A stretch of DNA of 64,000 bases from CAMFKD01 sp964436955 (GCA_964436955.1 CAYTFC010000003.1:1-64000), one strand, 5' to 3'. Positions 1 through 8,838 are shown, counted from the first letter of the stretch. Numbers and translations: made by a program. The notes: generated from the sequence alone by a model not told the origin.

Positions 1-130
1 ATCAGCTCGGACAAACTGGGGTGTCCAGTTTTTGGGGGCAACTATAAGAAAGGACATAAAGGACAATAAATACCAAAATTTGTCTATTTGACGCAGATAA
101 TTTTCTTTATTTTTGATGACAGTGGCCAGC
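1..130. repeat. Window-edge intergenic DNA with AAAGGAC repeats
   Basis: No gene is visible. Around 51-68 the sequence carries two AAAGGAC units (AAAGGACATAAAGGACAA). The same heptamer is the building block of the long inverted repeat near 17.7 kb, so this is probably one arm or a remnant of that repeat family. The remaining arm, if there is one, would lie outside the window. Confidence 0.4.
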
Positions 131-1723
131 CTATTCAAAATAGGCAGACTTTAGGCCCACCCAACCTAGAGGATGAAAGATTATCCCTTTTAGCTGTGGA
201 TGAATAAGACTGTTGTTTACCCGCGTATAGACGGGGATATGAGGCATCTCTTCCAGCATAATTGCTTCTGCGTTTCGGAGATGTCTATCACGTTCTGCTG
301 GGTCGAGACTAACTTCAGCGGCTTCTAAAATTCTCACGAATTCTGGATGTACCCAGCCGGAAAAATTGCGACCATCCCTTTCTCTAAAACGAAGTAGAAC
401 TGCGAAAGGATCGTTATAGGCAGGTATGGTACTTACCTTAGTGATCGCGAAGTCGTGTGACCTTGCCTTGGTAAGAAAAAAGCTCCATTCAAATACATTG
501 AGCTGAACGTTCAGACCTAAAGCAATGCGCCATTGCTGCTGGATTGCCTGAAGTAATTGATGGTCCCCAATTGACTGTGGGTGCGTAATGAATAATGGTC
601 CCAAACCTTCTCTGGTGGTTCCTAACTCTTCCAAAGCTTCGTTTAACAGCTGTTGAGCCATCGCAATGTCGCCATCCTTGAATCCTTCTCCTTCTATACG
701 CGTTAATGGGGGCGCTAGAGGTGTCGTAGCCACTAGTTCGCCTCCCTTAGTCACGTGACGAACTAATTCATCACGATTAATGGCGTAAGCTAACGCTCGA
801 CGTAATTTAGAGTTATGGAAGGGCCACCTTTCGATATTGAAAACGATGCTGTAATTGCTCGCCATGGGATGAATTTTAAGAGCGCCTGTAGCGCGCAGAC
901 TAGATATGGCGTCAAAAGGAAGTGGCGACGATAGCGGTGAACCTGCCCAGTCAATTTCTCCCTTTTCAAACATGCCTAAGGTCGTATGACTGTCGTTAAC
1001 CATCGACATCGTGATTCTGTTGAGTTTTACTGCTTCTTTATCCCAATAGAGATCATTACGTTTTACCTCGATTTTATTATCATGATCCCAACGGTCCAGC
1101 ACAAAAGGACCGTTTGAAATGAAGTTAGGTCCCGCTTCATTAGCCCAATTAGGATTTTCAGTAGTGCTTCTATGCACAGGGTAGAAGGGACTAAGTTGAA
1201 CCAGTTCGAGGAAATAAGGTGCCGGATTCTCTAACTCGACTACCAAGGTGAAATCATCAATAACTCGAATTCCTACCTCACTTAATGACACCTTGTTCTG
1301 CTTGGCTGCTCCAGCATTTTTAATGATGTAGAAAAAATCGGTCAAAAGTCCAGGATGTGCAGGGGCTAGTTGACGTTTCCATGCATATTCAAAGTCATAG
1401 GCGGTTACGAGATCACCATTCGACCATCTGGTTGATCGTAGATGGAAGGTATATGTTTTACCATCTGCTGAAACATCAATGTGTTCGGCAACAGCTGGAC
1501 AAGGAATACTATCTTCCCCTAAGCAGGTTAGGCCATCGAATAGCAAGTTTGTTACGTTTAATGCAGTAATGTCGTGAACGATACCGGGATCGAGTGCTGA
1601 TGGCTCAGTACTTATATTTAGCGAAAGTACTTGTTGCTGTTGCCTTGCTTGTGAAGATGATTTATTGCATGACAGCGTCAACGCCATGCACAAACAGAAA
1701 GCGATAATCGGTCTAATACTCAT
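131..1723 (-). CDS. oppA: Oligopeptide-binding lipoprotein, OppA-type (copy 1)
   Basis: 530 aa substrate-binding protein of the ABC peptide-uptake family (SBP family 5). The N-terminus is a lipoprotein signal with lipobox LTLSC (Cys19), so the mature protein should be lipid-anchored facing the periplasm. The body has the family arrangement: YTFHLR around residue 90, a KRNDLYWDKEAVKL-type segment in the middle, and a C-terminal RN-AE-ML-EEMP-IP-Y block. It lies 6 bp behind a clear paralogue (about half identical by eye). No permease or ATPase genes are adjacent, so these are binding-protein copies that must use a transporter encoded elsewhere. Ligand specificity cannot be read from the sequence; oligopeptides or murein peptides are both possible. 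Confidence 0.9.
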   Translation of the reverse strand: MSIRPIIAFCLCMALTLSCNKSSSQARQQQQVLSLNISTEPSALDPGIVHDITALNVTNLLFDGLTCLGEDSIPCPAVAEHIDVSADGKTYTFHLRSTRWSNGDLVTAYDFEYAWKRQLAPAHPGLLTDFFYIIKNAGAAKQNKVSLSEVGIRVIDDFTLVVELENPAPYFLELVQLSPFYPVHRSTTENPNWANEAGPNFISNGPFVLDRWDHDNKIEVKRNDLYWDKEAVKLNRITMSMVNDSHTTLGMFEKGEIDWAGSPLSSPLPFDAISSLRATGALKIHPMASNYSIVFNIERWPFHNSKLRRALAYAINRDELVRHVTKGGELVATTPLAPPLTRIEGEGFKDGDIAMAQQLLNEALEELGTTREGLGPLFITHPQSIGDHQLLQAIQQQWRIALGLNVQLNVFEWSFFLTKARSHDFAITKVSTIPAYNDPFAVLLRFRERDGRNFSGWVHPEFVRILEAAEVSLDPAERDRHLRNAEAIMLEEMPHIPVYTRVNNSLIHPQLKGIIFHPLGWVGLKSAYFE

Positions 1724-1729
1724 CTAACG

Positions 1730-3328
1730 CTAATCAAAATAGGCTCTTTTGAAATTGATCCATCCGACAGGTGTGAAGTGCACTCCCTTTAAATTCGGGT
1801 GCTTTAGGCAGTTGCTTGAGAGCGTATACAAAGGGATAAATGGCATTTCTTCCAGAATTACTTTTTCGGCATTTCGCAAATGCTCGTCGCGATGTACAGT
1901 ATTCTGTGTGACTTCAGAAGCATTAATAAAAGCGACGAAGCGCGGATCAGCCCATCCTGTGATATTACGTCCGTCTTTCTCTTTCAAACGATGCAAAATG
2001 GAATAGGGATCGCTATATCCAGGAAGTAGCGCTATCTTTAACATCCCAAAATCACCCTGCTGTGTCTTATCTAGAAAAACTTTCCACTCATAAGCTTTGA
2101 GTTCTATCTGAATTCCCAGAGCAGCCAGCCATTGCTGCTGTATAGCTTGAATTAATTGATGATCGCCAAATGAAGGAGAATAGGTGAAGGCAAGCTCTCC
2201 CAAGCTTTCTCTAGTCATGCCCAATTCAACAAGAGCTTCGTTAAAGAGTCTCTGAGCAGTAATGATGTCTGCATCCTGAAACCCAGGTCCTTCAATTCGT
2301 GTCAAAGGATATGCTAGAGGTGTTGTTGCGGGAATTTCACCGCCTTGAGTGACATTACGGACAATCTCATCACGATTAATCGCGTAAGCGAGAGCCTCCC
2401 GAAGTTTGACATTGTGGAACGGGGGTTTTTCAGTGTTGAATACAATATAGGCATTGGATGCCAGTGGATTGGCCTCTAGACGTCCTTCAGCACGCAATGC
2501 AGCCATTGCATCAAACGGAAGAGGCCCCGAGATGGGCATTCCAGCCCAATCGATCTCACCCTTTTCAAACATGCTGAGTTCGGTATGACTATCTTCAACC
2601 ATAGCCATAGATATTTTGGAGAGCTTGACAGTTTCCTTATCCCAATAGAAAGGATTGCGAATCACTTCCAGTTGACTGTGATGCGCCCAGCTATCTAACT
2701 TAAATGGTCCGTTTGAAATATATGCTGAACTGGCTTCAAATGCCCAATTGGGATTGTTTTCAGCTGTGGCTTTATGTACCGGAAAGAATGGACCAAGTTG
2801 CGTTAGTTCTAAGAAAAAGGGAGCAGGATTTTCTAGATCTACGATTAAGGTGGAGTCATCAACTGCGTAAATCCCTATCTCATCTAATGGGACTTTGCCT
2901 TGCTTAGCCTCTCTCGCATTTTTGATAACGTAAAGGTAGTCGCAAACTTGGCTGGGATGAGCGGGCTGCAGATGGAGTTTCCACCCATACTCAAAATCAG
3001 CGGCCGTTACCGGATCACCATTAGACCACTTTGCCTGACGTAAGTGGAATGTATATCTTTTGCCATCTGGCGAAATTTCTATACGTTTTGCTGCTGCGGG
3101 CTGTGGAATGTTATTTTCATCCATGCGTGTCATTCCCTCAAAGAGCATATCGAGGATGATCATGGAAGTCACATCGCCGGCCAAGCCAGGATCCAGCGTG
3201 GGTGGTTCCTGCCCTAGATTTAGCGAAAGAATTTGAAGCTGATGACGTTTGCCTTCTGATTGGGTATCACCGCAACCTATTAGAGCCAAACAAATAGTAA
3301 GCAAAACAAAGTGCATAAATTTCTTCAT
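1730..3328 (-). CDS. oppA: Oligopeptide-binding lipoprotein, OppA-type (copy 2)
   Basis: 532 aa SBP family 5 protein, tandem paralogue of the downstream copy. Signal peptide with lipobox LIGC (Cys19), then the conserved YTFHLR-AKWSNGDPVTA-DFEYGWK segment near residue 90-115, which introduces the peptide-binding lobes. The two copies agree best in the C-terminal third (GWA/GWV, HLRNAE, EEMP-IP-YT, H-LKG). It is probably cotranscribed with the mutarotase-like gene upstream (50 bp gap) and with copy 1. Chlamydiae often hold several OppA paralogues with different ligand ranges; the divergence seen here suggests the duplication is old. Confidence 0.9.
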   Translation of the reverse strand: MKKFMHFVLLTICLALIGCGDTQSEGKRHQLQILSLNLGQEPPTLDPGLAGDVTSMIILDMLFEGMTRMDENNIPQPAAAKRIEISPDGKRYTFHLRQAKWSNGDPVTAADFEYGWKLHLQPAHPSQVCDYLYVIKNAREAKQGKVPLDEIGIYAVDDSTLIVDLENPAPFFLELTQLGPFFPVHKATAENNPNWAFEASSAYISNGPFKLDSWAHHSQLEVIRNPFYWDKETVKLSKISMAMVEDSHTELSMFEKGEIDWAGMPISGPLPFDAMAALRAEGRLEANPLASNAYIVFNTEKPPFHNVKLREALAYAINRDEIVRNVTQGGEIPATTPLAYPLTRIEGPGFQDADIITAQRLFNEALVELGMTRESLGELAFTYSPSFGDHQLIQAIQQQWLAALGIQIELKAYEWKVFLDKTQQGDFGMLKIALLPGYSDPYSILHRLKEKDGRNITGWADPRFVAFINASEVTQNTVHRDEHLRNAEKVILEEMPFIPLYTLSSNCLKHPNLKGVHFTPVGWINFKRAYFD

Positions 3329-3378
3329 AACAACAATTCTATCTTTTCGCTGAGTGCGTTTAAAAATAAAAACATAGC

Positions 3379-4194
3379 TTATTGGGGAAAGAGATCTACT
3401 TCTAGCGAGCTTACCGTTAACACTGGTCTGTAAGGCAGTTTTGCGCTGATAGGGCCTAAGCTCACACTATTAGTACCCTTATGATGCACAACTTGCCATG
3501 AATTTTCCTGGCACGGACAGCGATAGTTCATCTGCAGGTCGTATTCTGAGGTTCTCAACCAAATCCTGCCTTCCAAAGGATTGCGGAAGGGATAAAATGT
3601 GTAATTACAGTTTCTATCTAAGTCTAGGCTTAGATTGCGATTGGCGTCGTATGTCCAGGAAGACGGCACAGTTTTAGGCTCTTTGTTCTCAAGGTAGTAG
3701 TCTTTAACATCACTGATAACAGTGCCACGACCTTCGGGTAATCGAAAATGGTAATCCAGACCTACTACAGAGTCACTTTCACTAACTACGCTGTAGATTA
3801 TTTTTAGGCCGGAGGAGGTCAAATTAGCCTTAAAAGACAAAGTGAATACCTGTCCCTCAAGTTTGGCTAAGGGTTGACCCATCCACTCTTGCTTACCGTT
3901 TAAACTAGCCTTGATGGTGTTTTCTGTATTCTCCACTTGCCAAGGGGCGTAGCGTCCAATGCCTTGAAAAAAGGGGTCAGATTGATTGGTGGTGTTTGGG
4001 ATATCAGGGAATGATGGAATAATTCCATTTATGCGGTTTCCATAATGTGGGCCGATTAACGCTCCCTGAGACTGCTCAATAAACTCGATATCGCCTTTTT
4101 TGAAGCTAACGAGATTGAGGCCCTCTGTAACTGAAAACGTAGCTTCAAGGGCCGAGCCATCGCTAGTTTGATTGTGCAGTACGATTTTTTCCAT
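3379..4194 (-). CDS. Aldose 1-epimerase/mutarotase-like protein
   Basis: 271 aa protein with an N-terminal segment LIGPHYGNRING (around residue 46) resembling the G-x-Y-x-NRI motif of the galactose-mutarotase superfamily, followed by beta-rich sequence with GLDYHFRLPEG and PFRNPLEG segments. No signal peptide. Fold assignment is reasonable, but the usual catalytic His/Glu pair could not be placed with confidence, so activity on free sugars, sugar phosphates or something else is open. It starts 13 bp after the DUF3592-like gene and is probably in the same leftward operon. Confidence 0.55.
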   Translation of the reverse strand: MEKIVLHNQTSDGSALEATFSVTEGLNLVSFKKGDIEFIEQSQGALIGPHYGNRINGIIPSFPDIPNTTNQSDPFFQGIGRYAPWQVENTENTIKASLNGKQEWMGQPLAKLEGQVFTLSFKANLTSSGLKIIYSVVSESDSVVGLDYHFRLPEGRGTVISDVKDYYLENKEPKTVPSSWTYDANRNLSLDLDRNCNYTFYPFRNPLEGRIWLRTSEYDLQMNYRCPCQENSWQVVHHKGTNSVSLGPISAKLPYRPVLTVSSLEVDLFPQ

Positions 4195-4207
4195 GAAGCA
4201 TTCCTTA

Positions 4208-4654
4208 CTAAGAACGGCCTGCGCCTATGGAATACCCTAGCCATACCAAGTAGGTGAATACTCCCAAAAGAACGACCGCTGAAAGGCATTCTTTGATGGG
4301 AAATGATTTTTGTAAAGTAGAACGCTGCGGTTGGCGAGGATCGTAGAAGGCTACCCAACTTAATTTACGCAAACTTTGGATATTATCCTCGGTTGCTGAA
4401 GGATTGCGAGAGCCTTCGTCATAAAGGAGGGTTTCTCCAGTATATATTCGTCCGCCGATCTTATAGTGATAACCAACCAACGGCACAAAGACGTCACCCG
4501 GCATTTCTTCAACGCTCCACTGACTATCGACTAATGGCGTGGTGGCAGACATAGCGCGGTAATGCTGCACGGCCAATATGCCCGAAACACTGTACCACAG
4601 AGTGCAAATACCGATAATTCCTAGAAATACTAACCACAGTCTATTCTTGTGCAT
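4208..4654 (-). CDS. DUF3592-like small membrane protein
   Basis: 148 aa. One transmembrane segment near residues 7-27 and a second near 124-142 flank an extracytoplasmic beta-type domain with YHYKIGGRIYTGET and VAFYDPRQPQRSTL. That layout (TM, Y-Y-v-G-y-G, YdP-nP-S-L, TM) is the pattern of DUF3592 proteins. The start overlaps the end of the pseudouridine synthase gene by 14 bp, indicating translational coupling. Function unknown. Confidence 0.6.
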   Translation of the reverse strand: MHKNRLWLVFLGIIGICTLWYSVSGILAVQHYRAMSATTPLVDSQWSVEEMPGDVFVPLVGYHYKIGGRIYTGETLLYDEGSRNPSATEDNIQSLRKLSWVAFYDPRQPQRSTLQKSFPIKECLSAVVLLGVFTYLVWLGYSIGAGRS

Positions 4655-5525
4655 AGGGGGTTCCTTTTCGGGGAATACTGCGCGGCACGTTCACAAGTTT
4701 ATAAAATTCTGGGGGGGGAGCTGATGTAAAAGACATCATTTTTCCAGTGATCGGATGCTTAAATGCCAGTAAATGTGCGTGTAAACACAGGCGTTTAACT
4801 GGACTGCCAGTCGCCCCATACTTTATGTCGCCGACGATGGGGTGCCCAGCTTCCTGACAGTGAATGCGTATCTGATTTTTTTTGCCGGTTTCCAACGTGA
4901 GTTCCAGCCACGTACTCTTGCGGGATACGCCTTTTACTTCGTAGTGAGTAATGGCTTTTTGGCCTCTGGTAGGGTCTTGACTGCTATGCACGCGATAGTT
5001 GGCATCTTCCCAAAGGTAGCTTTGCCAGCTGCCGGAACCTTCGTCTAAATGTCCTTCAACAATGGCGGCGTAGGAACGCTGTAGATCGTGCTTGCGAAAG
5101 ATGTCCTTAAGACCGTCAAAAGCTTCCTCTGAAAGAGCGAAAAGCATCACGCCAGAGGTATCTTGATCCAAGCGATGTACCACCATCACCCGTGTGGGAA
5201 AATAGTGTTCCTTAAGAAATCCATGCACCGTTTTGTCAGTTTCATACGCCGTAGATACACTTAAGAGACCGCGCGGTTTATCGACCACAACAAAGTGGCG
5301 ATCTTCATACAAAATGCGTAGATGTTGTGGCAAGGCCTTGCTTTTGGGCTGTAGAAAGACGCGCTGTCCGGGTTTTACATTAACATCGGCGCGTTTTACA
5401 GGTTTGCCATCAATGGTAACGCGTCCCACCTTAACCCAATTTCGCTGTGAGTTTTTTGAACTCCCAGGAGCGAGCTTGCTGAGGCAGTCGAGTAACGATA
5501 AATTTTCTGTTGTTTGGTATTCCAT
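4641..5525 (-). CDS. RluA-family 23S rRNA pseudouridine synthase (RluD-like)
   Basis: Isomerises uridines to pseudouridine in rRNA. An N-terminal S4 RNA-binding domain (GRVTIDGKPVKRADVNVKPG) is followed by the catalytic domain with VVHRLDQDTSGVMLFA, whose Asp in HRLD is the catalytic residue of the RluA family; the later HCQEAGHPIVGD block is also typical. I place the start at the ATG whose A is 5525 (294 aa). The longest ORF begins at 5561, but that lies upstream of a good minus-strand promoter -10 (5533-5538), so the first 12 residues would not be transcribed. The ATG is only 7 bp downstream of the -10, which predicts a leaderless or nearly leaderless mRNA. The exact uridine modified cannot be told. 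Confidence 0.88.
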   Translation of the reverse strand: MEYQTTENLSLLDCLSKLAPGSSKNSQRNWVKVGRVTIDGKPVKRADVNVKPGQRVFLQPKSKALPQHLRILYEDRHFVVVDKPRGLLSVSTAYETDKTVHGFLKEHYFPTRVMVVHRLDQDTSGVMLFALSEEAFDGLKDIFRKHDLQRSYAAIVEGHLDEGSGSWQSYLWEDANYRVHSSQDPTRGQKAITHYEVKGVSRKSTWLELTLETGKKNQIRIHCQEAGHPIVGDIKYGATGSPVKRLCLHAHLLAFKHPITGKMMSFTSAPPPEFYKLVNVPRSIPRKGTPYAQE

Positions 5526-5532
5526 TCGCAAC

Positions 5533-5561
5533 ATTATATCAAAGCGTCGGGTAGGTAGCAA
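5533..5561 (-). promoter_or_regulatory. Sigma70-type promoter for the pseudouridine synthase operon
   Basis: On the minus strand TTGCTA (5556-5561), a 17-bp spacer and TATAAT (5533-5538). The predicted start point falls at 5526-5527, one or two bases before the ATG at 5525. Confidence 0.55.
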
Positions 5562-5569
5562 TCACGCGT

Positions 5570-5598
5570 TTGACTAAATATCTCTCTATCGCTATAAT
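5570..5598 (+). promoter_or_regulatory. Sigma70-type promoter for rpsT
   Basis: TTGACT (5570-5575), 17-bp spacer, perfect TATAAT (5593-5598), about 47 bp ahead of the rpsT ATG. Divergent to the pseudouridine-synthase promoter, the two -35 boxes being 8 bp apart. This is the strongest promoter match found in the window. Confidence 0.75.
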
Positions 5599-5645
5599 CC
5601 CCCTTACTTAATTGTACTGAGAAGCACGAAACTAAGAGGAAACTC

Positions 5646-5933
5646 ATGGCCCAAGAAGCCGACGAAGAAAAAAAAGTTAAGCGCCCAACTCCTTTGAAGC
5701 GCGATGATCAAAGCAAGCGTAGAAACTTGCGTAATCGCGTATACAAGTCCAAAGTTAAGACAGCTGTTCGTCATTACGACGAAGCCCTGCAAGCTGGGGA
5801 CACTGCTGTTTTGAAAGAGCGCCTCAATGAGGTTTATAGCTTGATGGATAAAGGCGTGAAAAAGGGTATTCTGAAAGCTAACGCCGCAAGCCGCAGCAAA
5901 TCCAGACTTACTCAGCGCGCTGCAGCGAAATAA
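5646..5933 (+). CDS. rpsT: 30S ribosomal protein S20
   Basis: 95 aa, strongly basic, with the S20 signature: KRDDQSKRRNLRNRVYKSKVKTA helix and the C-terminal KGILKANAASRSKSRL block. Binds 16S rRNA early in small-subunit assembly. The N-terminus (MAQEADEEKKVKRPTPL) is longer and more acidic than in E. coli S20. The start is preceded by CTAAGAGGAAACTC, which contains a good Shine-Dalgarno (GAGGA). Single-gene transcript between its own promoter and a hairpin terminator. Confidence 0.96.
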   Translation: MAQEADEEKKVKRPTPLKRDDQSKRRNLRNRVYKSKVKTAVRHYDEALQAGDTAVLKERLNEVYSLMDKGVKKGILKANAASRSKSRLTQRAAAK

Positions 5934-5944
5934 ATTCTGTTTTT

Positions 5945-5990
5945 AGATAGAAGCGACGACCGCTAACTTAGCATCGTCGCTATCTCTTTT
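5945..5990. terminator. Hairpin between convergent rpsT and small membrane gene
   Basis: AGATAG-(AA)-GCGACGA at 5945-5959 pairs with TCGTCGC-TATCT at 5974-5985, followed by TCTTTT on the plus strand. It can end rpsT transcription and possibly serves the opposing gene too. Confidence 0.6.
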
Positions 5991-5991
5991 C

Positions 5992-6267
5992 CTAACGAAC
6001 TTCGTCGACATCGGCGGTGTTATATTCGATTCCACCAAAATTTTTCGCAGCTACATTGTAGGAAGCCGCAACTAACGCGCTGAATACATAGCACACGATC
6101 CAATAGGCAAATGGCACAAGCACTAAGGCTAAGTATTGCAGGTTGCGAGTTAGCAAAAATGCTAAAATTGCCAACGGCATAAAGATAAGTGCCGCTAGTA
6201 AAAATTGAAACACTCCAAATACTTTGCTCGACTGATGTACAGAAATTTGCGTGATTTGTTTCTTCAT
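5992..6267 (-). CDS. Small two-helix membrane protein (hypothetical)
   Basis: 91 aa when started at 6267. That ATG is chosen over an upstream one because it is preceded by a perfect Shine-Dalgarno (CCTAGGAGGGATC). Two hydrophobic segments, roughly residues 20-38 (FLLAALIFMPLAILAFLL) and 43-67 (YLALVLVPFAYWIVCYVF), are joined by a tight turn; the N-terminal ITQISVHQSSKVFGVF and short polar tail are likely cytoplasmic. The pattern recalls DUF3566-type small membrane proteins. No function can be given. Confidence 0.7.
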   Translation of the reverse strand: MKKQITQISVHQSSKVFGVFQFLLAALIFMPLAILAFLLTRNLQYLALVLVPFAYWIVCYVFSALVAASYNVAAKNFGGIEYNTADVDEVR

Positions 6268-6482
6268 GATCCCTCCTAGGAGCCTGACGTTTTTAAATTC
6301 GGAGCTTAGCACGCAGCTCATTTGTCACAAATAAAATATTTAATAACGATCAAGAAAAATTAACTTAAGGGTAATGGCATAGTGGGGACCTGATAACGGT
6401 ATCGCCGTTTCCCTTTCTTAATGCCATTTTTATCAGCAGGGTGTTATAATATTACCTCAAATACTTAACGAGGTAGAATATC

Positions 6483-8114
6483 ATGCAGGGCTTTGTAGCC
6501 TGCTTGCTGGCAATCACATTCTCTTTTGCTCACATTTGGGCAGATGAACCACCTATTCCTTGCATCACAGTTGAAGTGCCGATGCGTGATGGGACGACAT
6601 TGCCTACAGACATCTATCTTCCCAATGCAGAGGCCAAGGGGCTTCCCTGCGTATTGATACGCGCACCTAACGGTCGCAAATCGCATTACAAATCTTTTGC
6701 ACCCTTAGCGATAGAAGGATATGCCGTAGCCATTCAGGATACGCGTAGTCATGTGGATAGTGAAGGCAAGACAATGCCCTATCTCAGCGATGGATGGGGT
6801 GCATTACAAGATGGCTATGATACAGTACAATGGCTTGCTACCAGTCTCTATACCAATGGCAAGGTGGGTACTGCTGGAATTTCGGCCCAAGGAATCACAC
6901 AACTACTTCTCGCACCTTCTTGTCCGCCCAATCTCATTTGCCAGCATATTGGAGTTGCTGCAGCAAGTATATATGATCAGGGCATGTTTCCGGGTGGTCA
7001 ATTATTGAAGCATCAAGTAGAAGGCTGGCTTGGACAGTACGCTCCGCACCCTTCGGTCCTACAGATGGTCACGCGACAGATATTCTATAACGATTTTTGG
7101 GCCCAATTTGACACATCGAGTGTTGCGAGTCGTGTGCAGGTTCCTGGTCTCCACCATGGAGGATGGTACGATACGTTTTGTCAGGGCACCATTGATTCTT
7201 TCTGCTCGCGGCAACATAAAGGCGCGGATGGTGCGCGTGGCCAGCAAAAAATGGTGATCGGCCCTTGGACCCACTGGTGGCACCAGTCAGTAGCCTTAGG
7301 GGATTATACGATTCCTGAAGCCGGACGCCAAGCCCCCGTAGACTTTTCCTTAAAGCGCTGGTTTGATCACTACCTTAAAGGAATAGATAACGGCATCGAT
7401 AGAATACCCGCCATTACCTATTACGTCATGGGGCCATTTGATGGATCGTCCTCTAGTGGCAACGTATGGCGCAGCACCGATCAATGGCCGCCTGCCTCTA
7501 CAGCGACTGATTTTTTTCTCACTCCTGACAGAAAACTGAGTACTAACCTACCAGCATCTGGACGTCTTTCGTTTCGTTATGATCCCTCAGACCCAAGCCC
7601 AACTTTAGGCGGACGCAATTTATTGTTGAAGGCCGGACCTGTCGATCAACGCCCCATTGAAGAGCGCTCAGATATACTTATTTTCACGACGGATGTGTTA
7701 GAAGAAGACGTAGAAGTAACAGGACGTATTCTAGCTAAGATGCTCTTCGCCTCAGATCAGCCAGATACCGATATTGTCGTGCGCTTAACGGATGTTTATC
7801 CTGATGGACGGAGCGTGCTTATTGCGGATGGAGTTAGGCGTTTAGCAGATGTTGTGCCTAGATATCTATCCTTGGGCAAGGCAGCTGGACCAAGAGTTGT
7901 TGAAGTTGATCTGTGGTCCACAAGTATTGTATTTGCTAAGGGACACCGCATTCGCGTTTCCGTGGCTAGTTCCAACTTTCCGCGCTATGCCAAGAATCTC
8001 AATGGAGGCAAGGAGAACGAACCCCCAAGGATCGCAATGAACACCCTGTACACTGGTCATAAGCATGGATCTCGTATCATATTGCCTATAATCTCAAGAG
8101 AGAAAACTCAATGA
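6483..8114 (+). CDS. Exported S15/CocE-type alpha/beta hydrolase
   Basis: 543 aa. Cleavable signal peptide (MQGFVACLLAITFSFAHIWA), so probably periplasmic or secreted. The catalytic domain has VPMRDGTTLPTDIYLP, the nucleophile elbow AGISAQG (Ser134), GGWYDTF (Asp230) and GPWTHWW (His264), in the order expected for the X-Pro dipeptidyl-peptidase/cocaine-esterase family, followed by a C-terminal jelly-roll-like domain. Members hydrolyse acyl esters or amides or cleave X-Pro dipeptides; the substrate here is unknown. Its stop overlaps the next ATG (ATGA), coupling it to a nucleotidyltransferase. Confidence 0.85.
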   Translation: MQGFVACLLAITFSFAHIWADEPPIPCITVEVPMRDGTTLPTDIYLPNAEAKGLPCVLIRAPNGRKSHYKSFAPLAIEGYAVAIQDTRSHVDSEGKTMPYLSDGWGALQDGYDTVQWLATSLYTNGKVGTAGISAQGITQLLLAPSCPPNLICQHIGVAAASIYDQGMFPGGQLLKHQVEGWLGQYAPHPSVLQMVTRQIFYNDFWAQFDTSSVASRVQVPGLHHGGWYDTFCQGTIDSFCSRQHKGADGARGQQKMVIGPWTHWWHQSVALGDYTIPEAGRQAPVDFSLKRWFDHYLKGIDNGIDRIPAITYYVMGPFDGSSSSGNVWRSTDQWPPASTATDFFLTPDRKLSTNLPASGRLSFRYDPSDPSPTLGGRNLLLKAGPVDQRPIEERSDILIFTTDVLEEDVEVTGRILAKMLFASDQPDTDIVVRLTDVYPDGRSVLIADGVRRLADVVPRYLSLGKAAGPRVVEVDLWSTSIVFAKGHRIRVSVASSNFPRYAKNLNGGKENEPPRIAMNTLYTGHKHGSRIILPIISREKTQ

Positions 8115-8797
8115 AAATCATCATTTTAGCCGCTGGAATTGGACGACGGTTAGGCATAGAAAACACACCTAAAGCATTAGCGCGCTTGGTAAACGGACAG
8201 AGTATTATTGAGCATCAATTGGAAAACATTGCCCGTTACCTAAGCTTAAGCGATGTTCGTGTTGTGGTGGGATACGAGCAGGATAAAATTAAGACCCTCT
8301 TTCCGCACCTTTCTTACATTGAAAATTCAAACTATGGCTCTGAAAACACCGCTAAGAGCTTGCAACGAGCTCTTAGTGAAGTCGGTAATGAAGCTGTGTT
8401 ATGGTTGAACGGAGATGTCGTTTTTCACCACAAGATACTGGAGCCCCTGCTTGCACAAAGACGAAGTGCAATGATTGTTAATATAGGCGTTGTGGGGGAA
8501 GAAGAGGTCAAGTATCAAGCAGATGAATTTGGACGCATAATAGAAGTGGCTAAAGCAGTCGAAGATCCCTTAGGAGAAGCATTAGGCATTAACTTTTTTA
8601 CGGAAGGGGATGCTCAGCTATTGAAGCAAGCGTTAGCGGAATGTGGCACTCAGGATTACTTTGAGCGGGCCGTTCAAATCTGTTTAGATGCTGGTGTGGA
8701 GGTATGGACATCTGTAGTTTCTCCAGATTTATGCGTAGAAGTTGATTTTCTAGAGGATTTAGGAAAAGCTAACCGCATGCTGAAGAGCTGGAAATAG
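8111..8797 (+). CDS. Sugar-phosphate/choline-type nucleotidyltransferase
   Basis: 228 aa. N-terminal MKIIILAAGIGRRLG is the G-x-G-x-R nucleotide-binding loop of NTP-transferases, followed by TPKAL, VVVGYEQDKI, and the metal-binding LNGDVVF. The C-terminal ALGINFFTEGD and VEVDFLEDL resemble LicC/HddC-like enzymes that activate phosphocholine or sugar phosphates. Translationally coupled (4-bp overlap) to the exported hydrolase. No licA/licD-type neighbour is seen, so the substrate is not determined. Confidence 0.75.
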   Translation: MKIIILAAGIGRRLGIENTPKALARLVNGQSIIEHQLENIARYLSLSDVRVVVGYEQDKIKTLFPHLSYIENSNYGSENTAKSLQRALSEVGNEAVLWLNGDVVFHHKILEPLLAQRRSAMIVNIGVVGEEEVKYQADEFGRIIEVAKAVEDPLGEALGINFFTEGDAQLLKQALAECGTQDYFERAVQICLDAGVEVWTSVVSPDLCVEVDFLEDLGKANRMLKSWK

Positions 8798-8838
8798 TTT
8801 TCTGAGGAGCACCACGTGCCTCGCGCATCCCTAAAACA

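Noticed and set aside
4056..4358. Minus-strand ORF of 100 aa overlapping the mutarotase and DUF3592-like genes
   Set aside because: Both genes in the other frame have coherent domains; this one has no start signal and biased basic composition typical of a shadow frame.
5526..5561. Longer N-terminus of the pseudouridine synthase
   Set aside because: It lies over a good -10/-35 pair for the same gene and has no family conservation.
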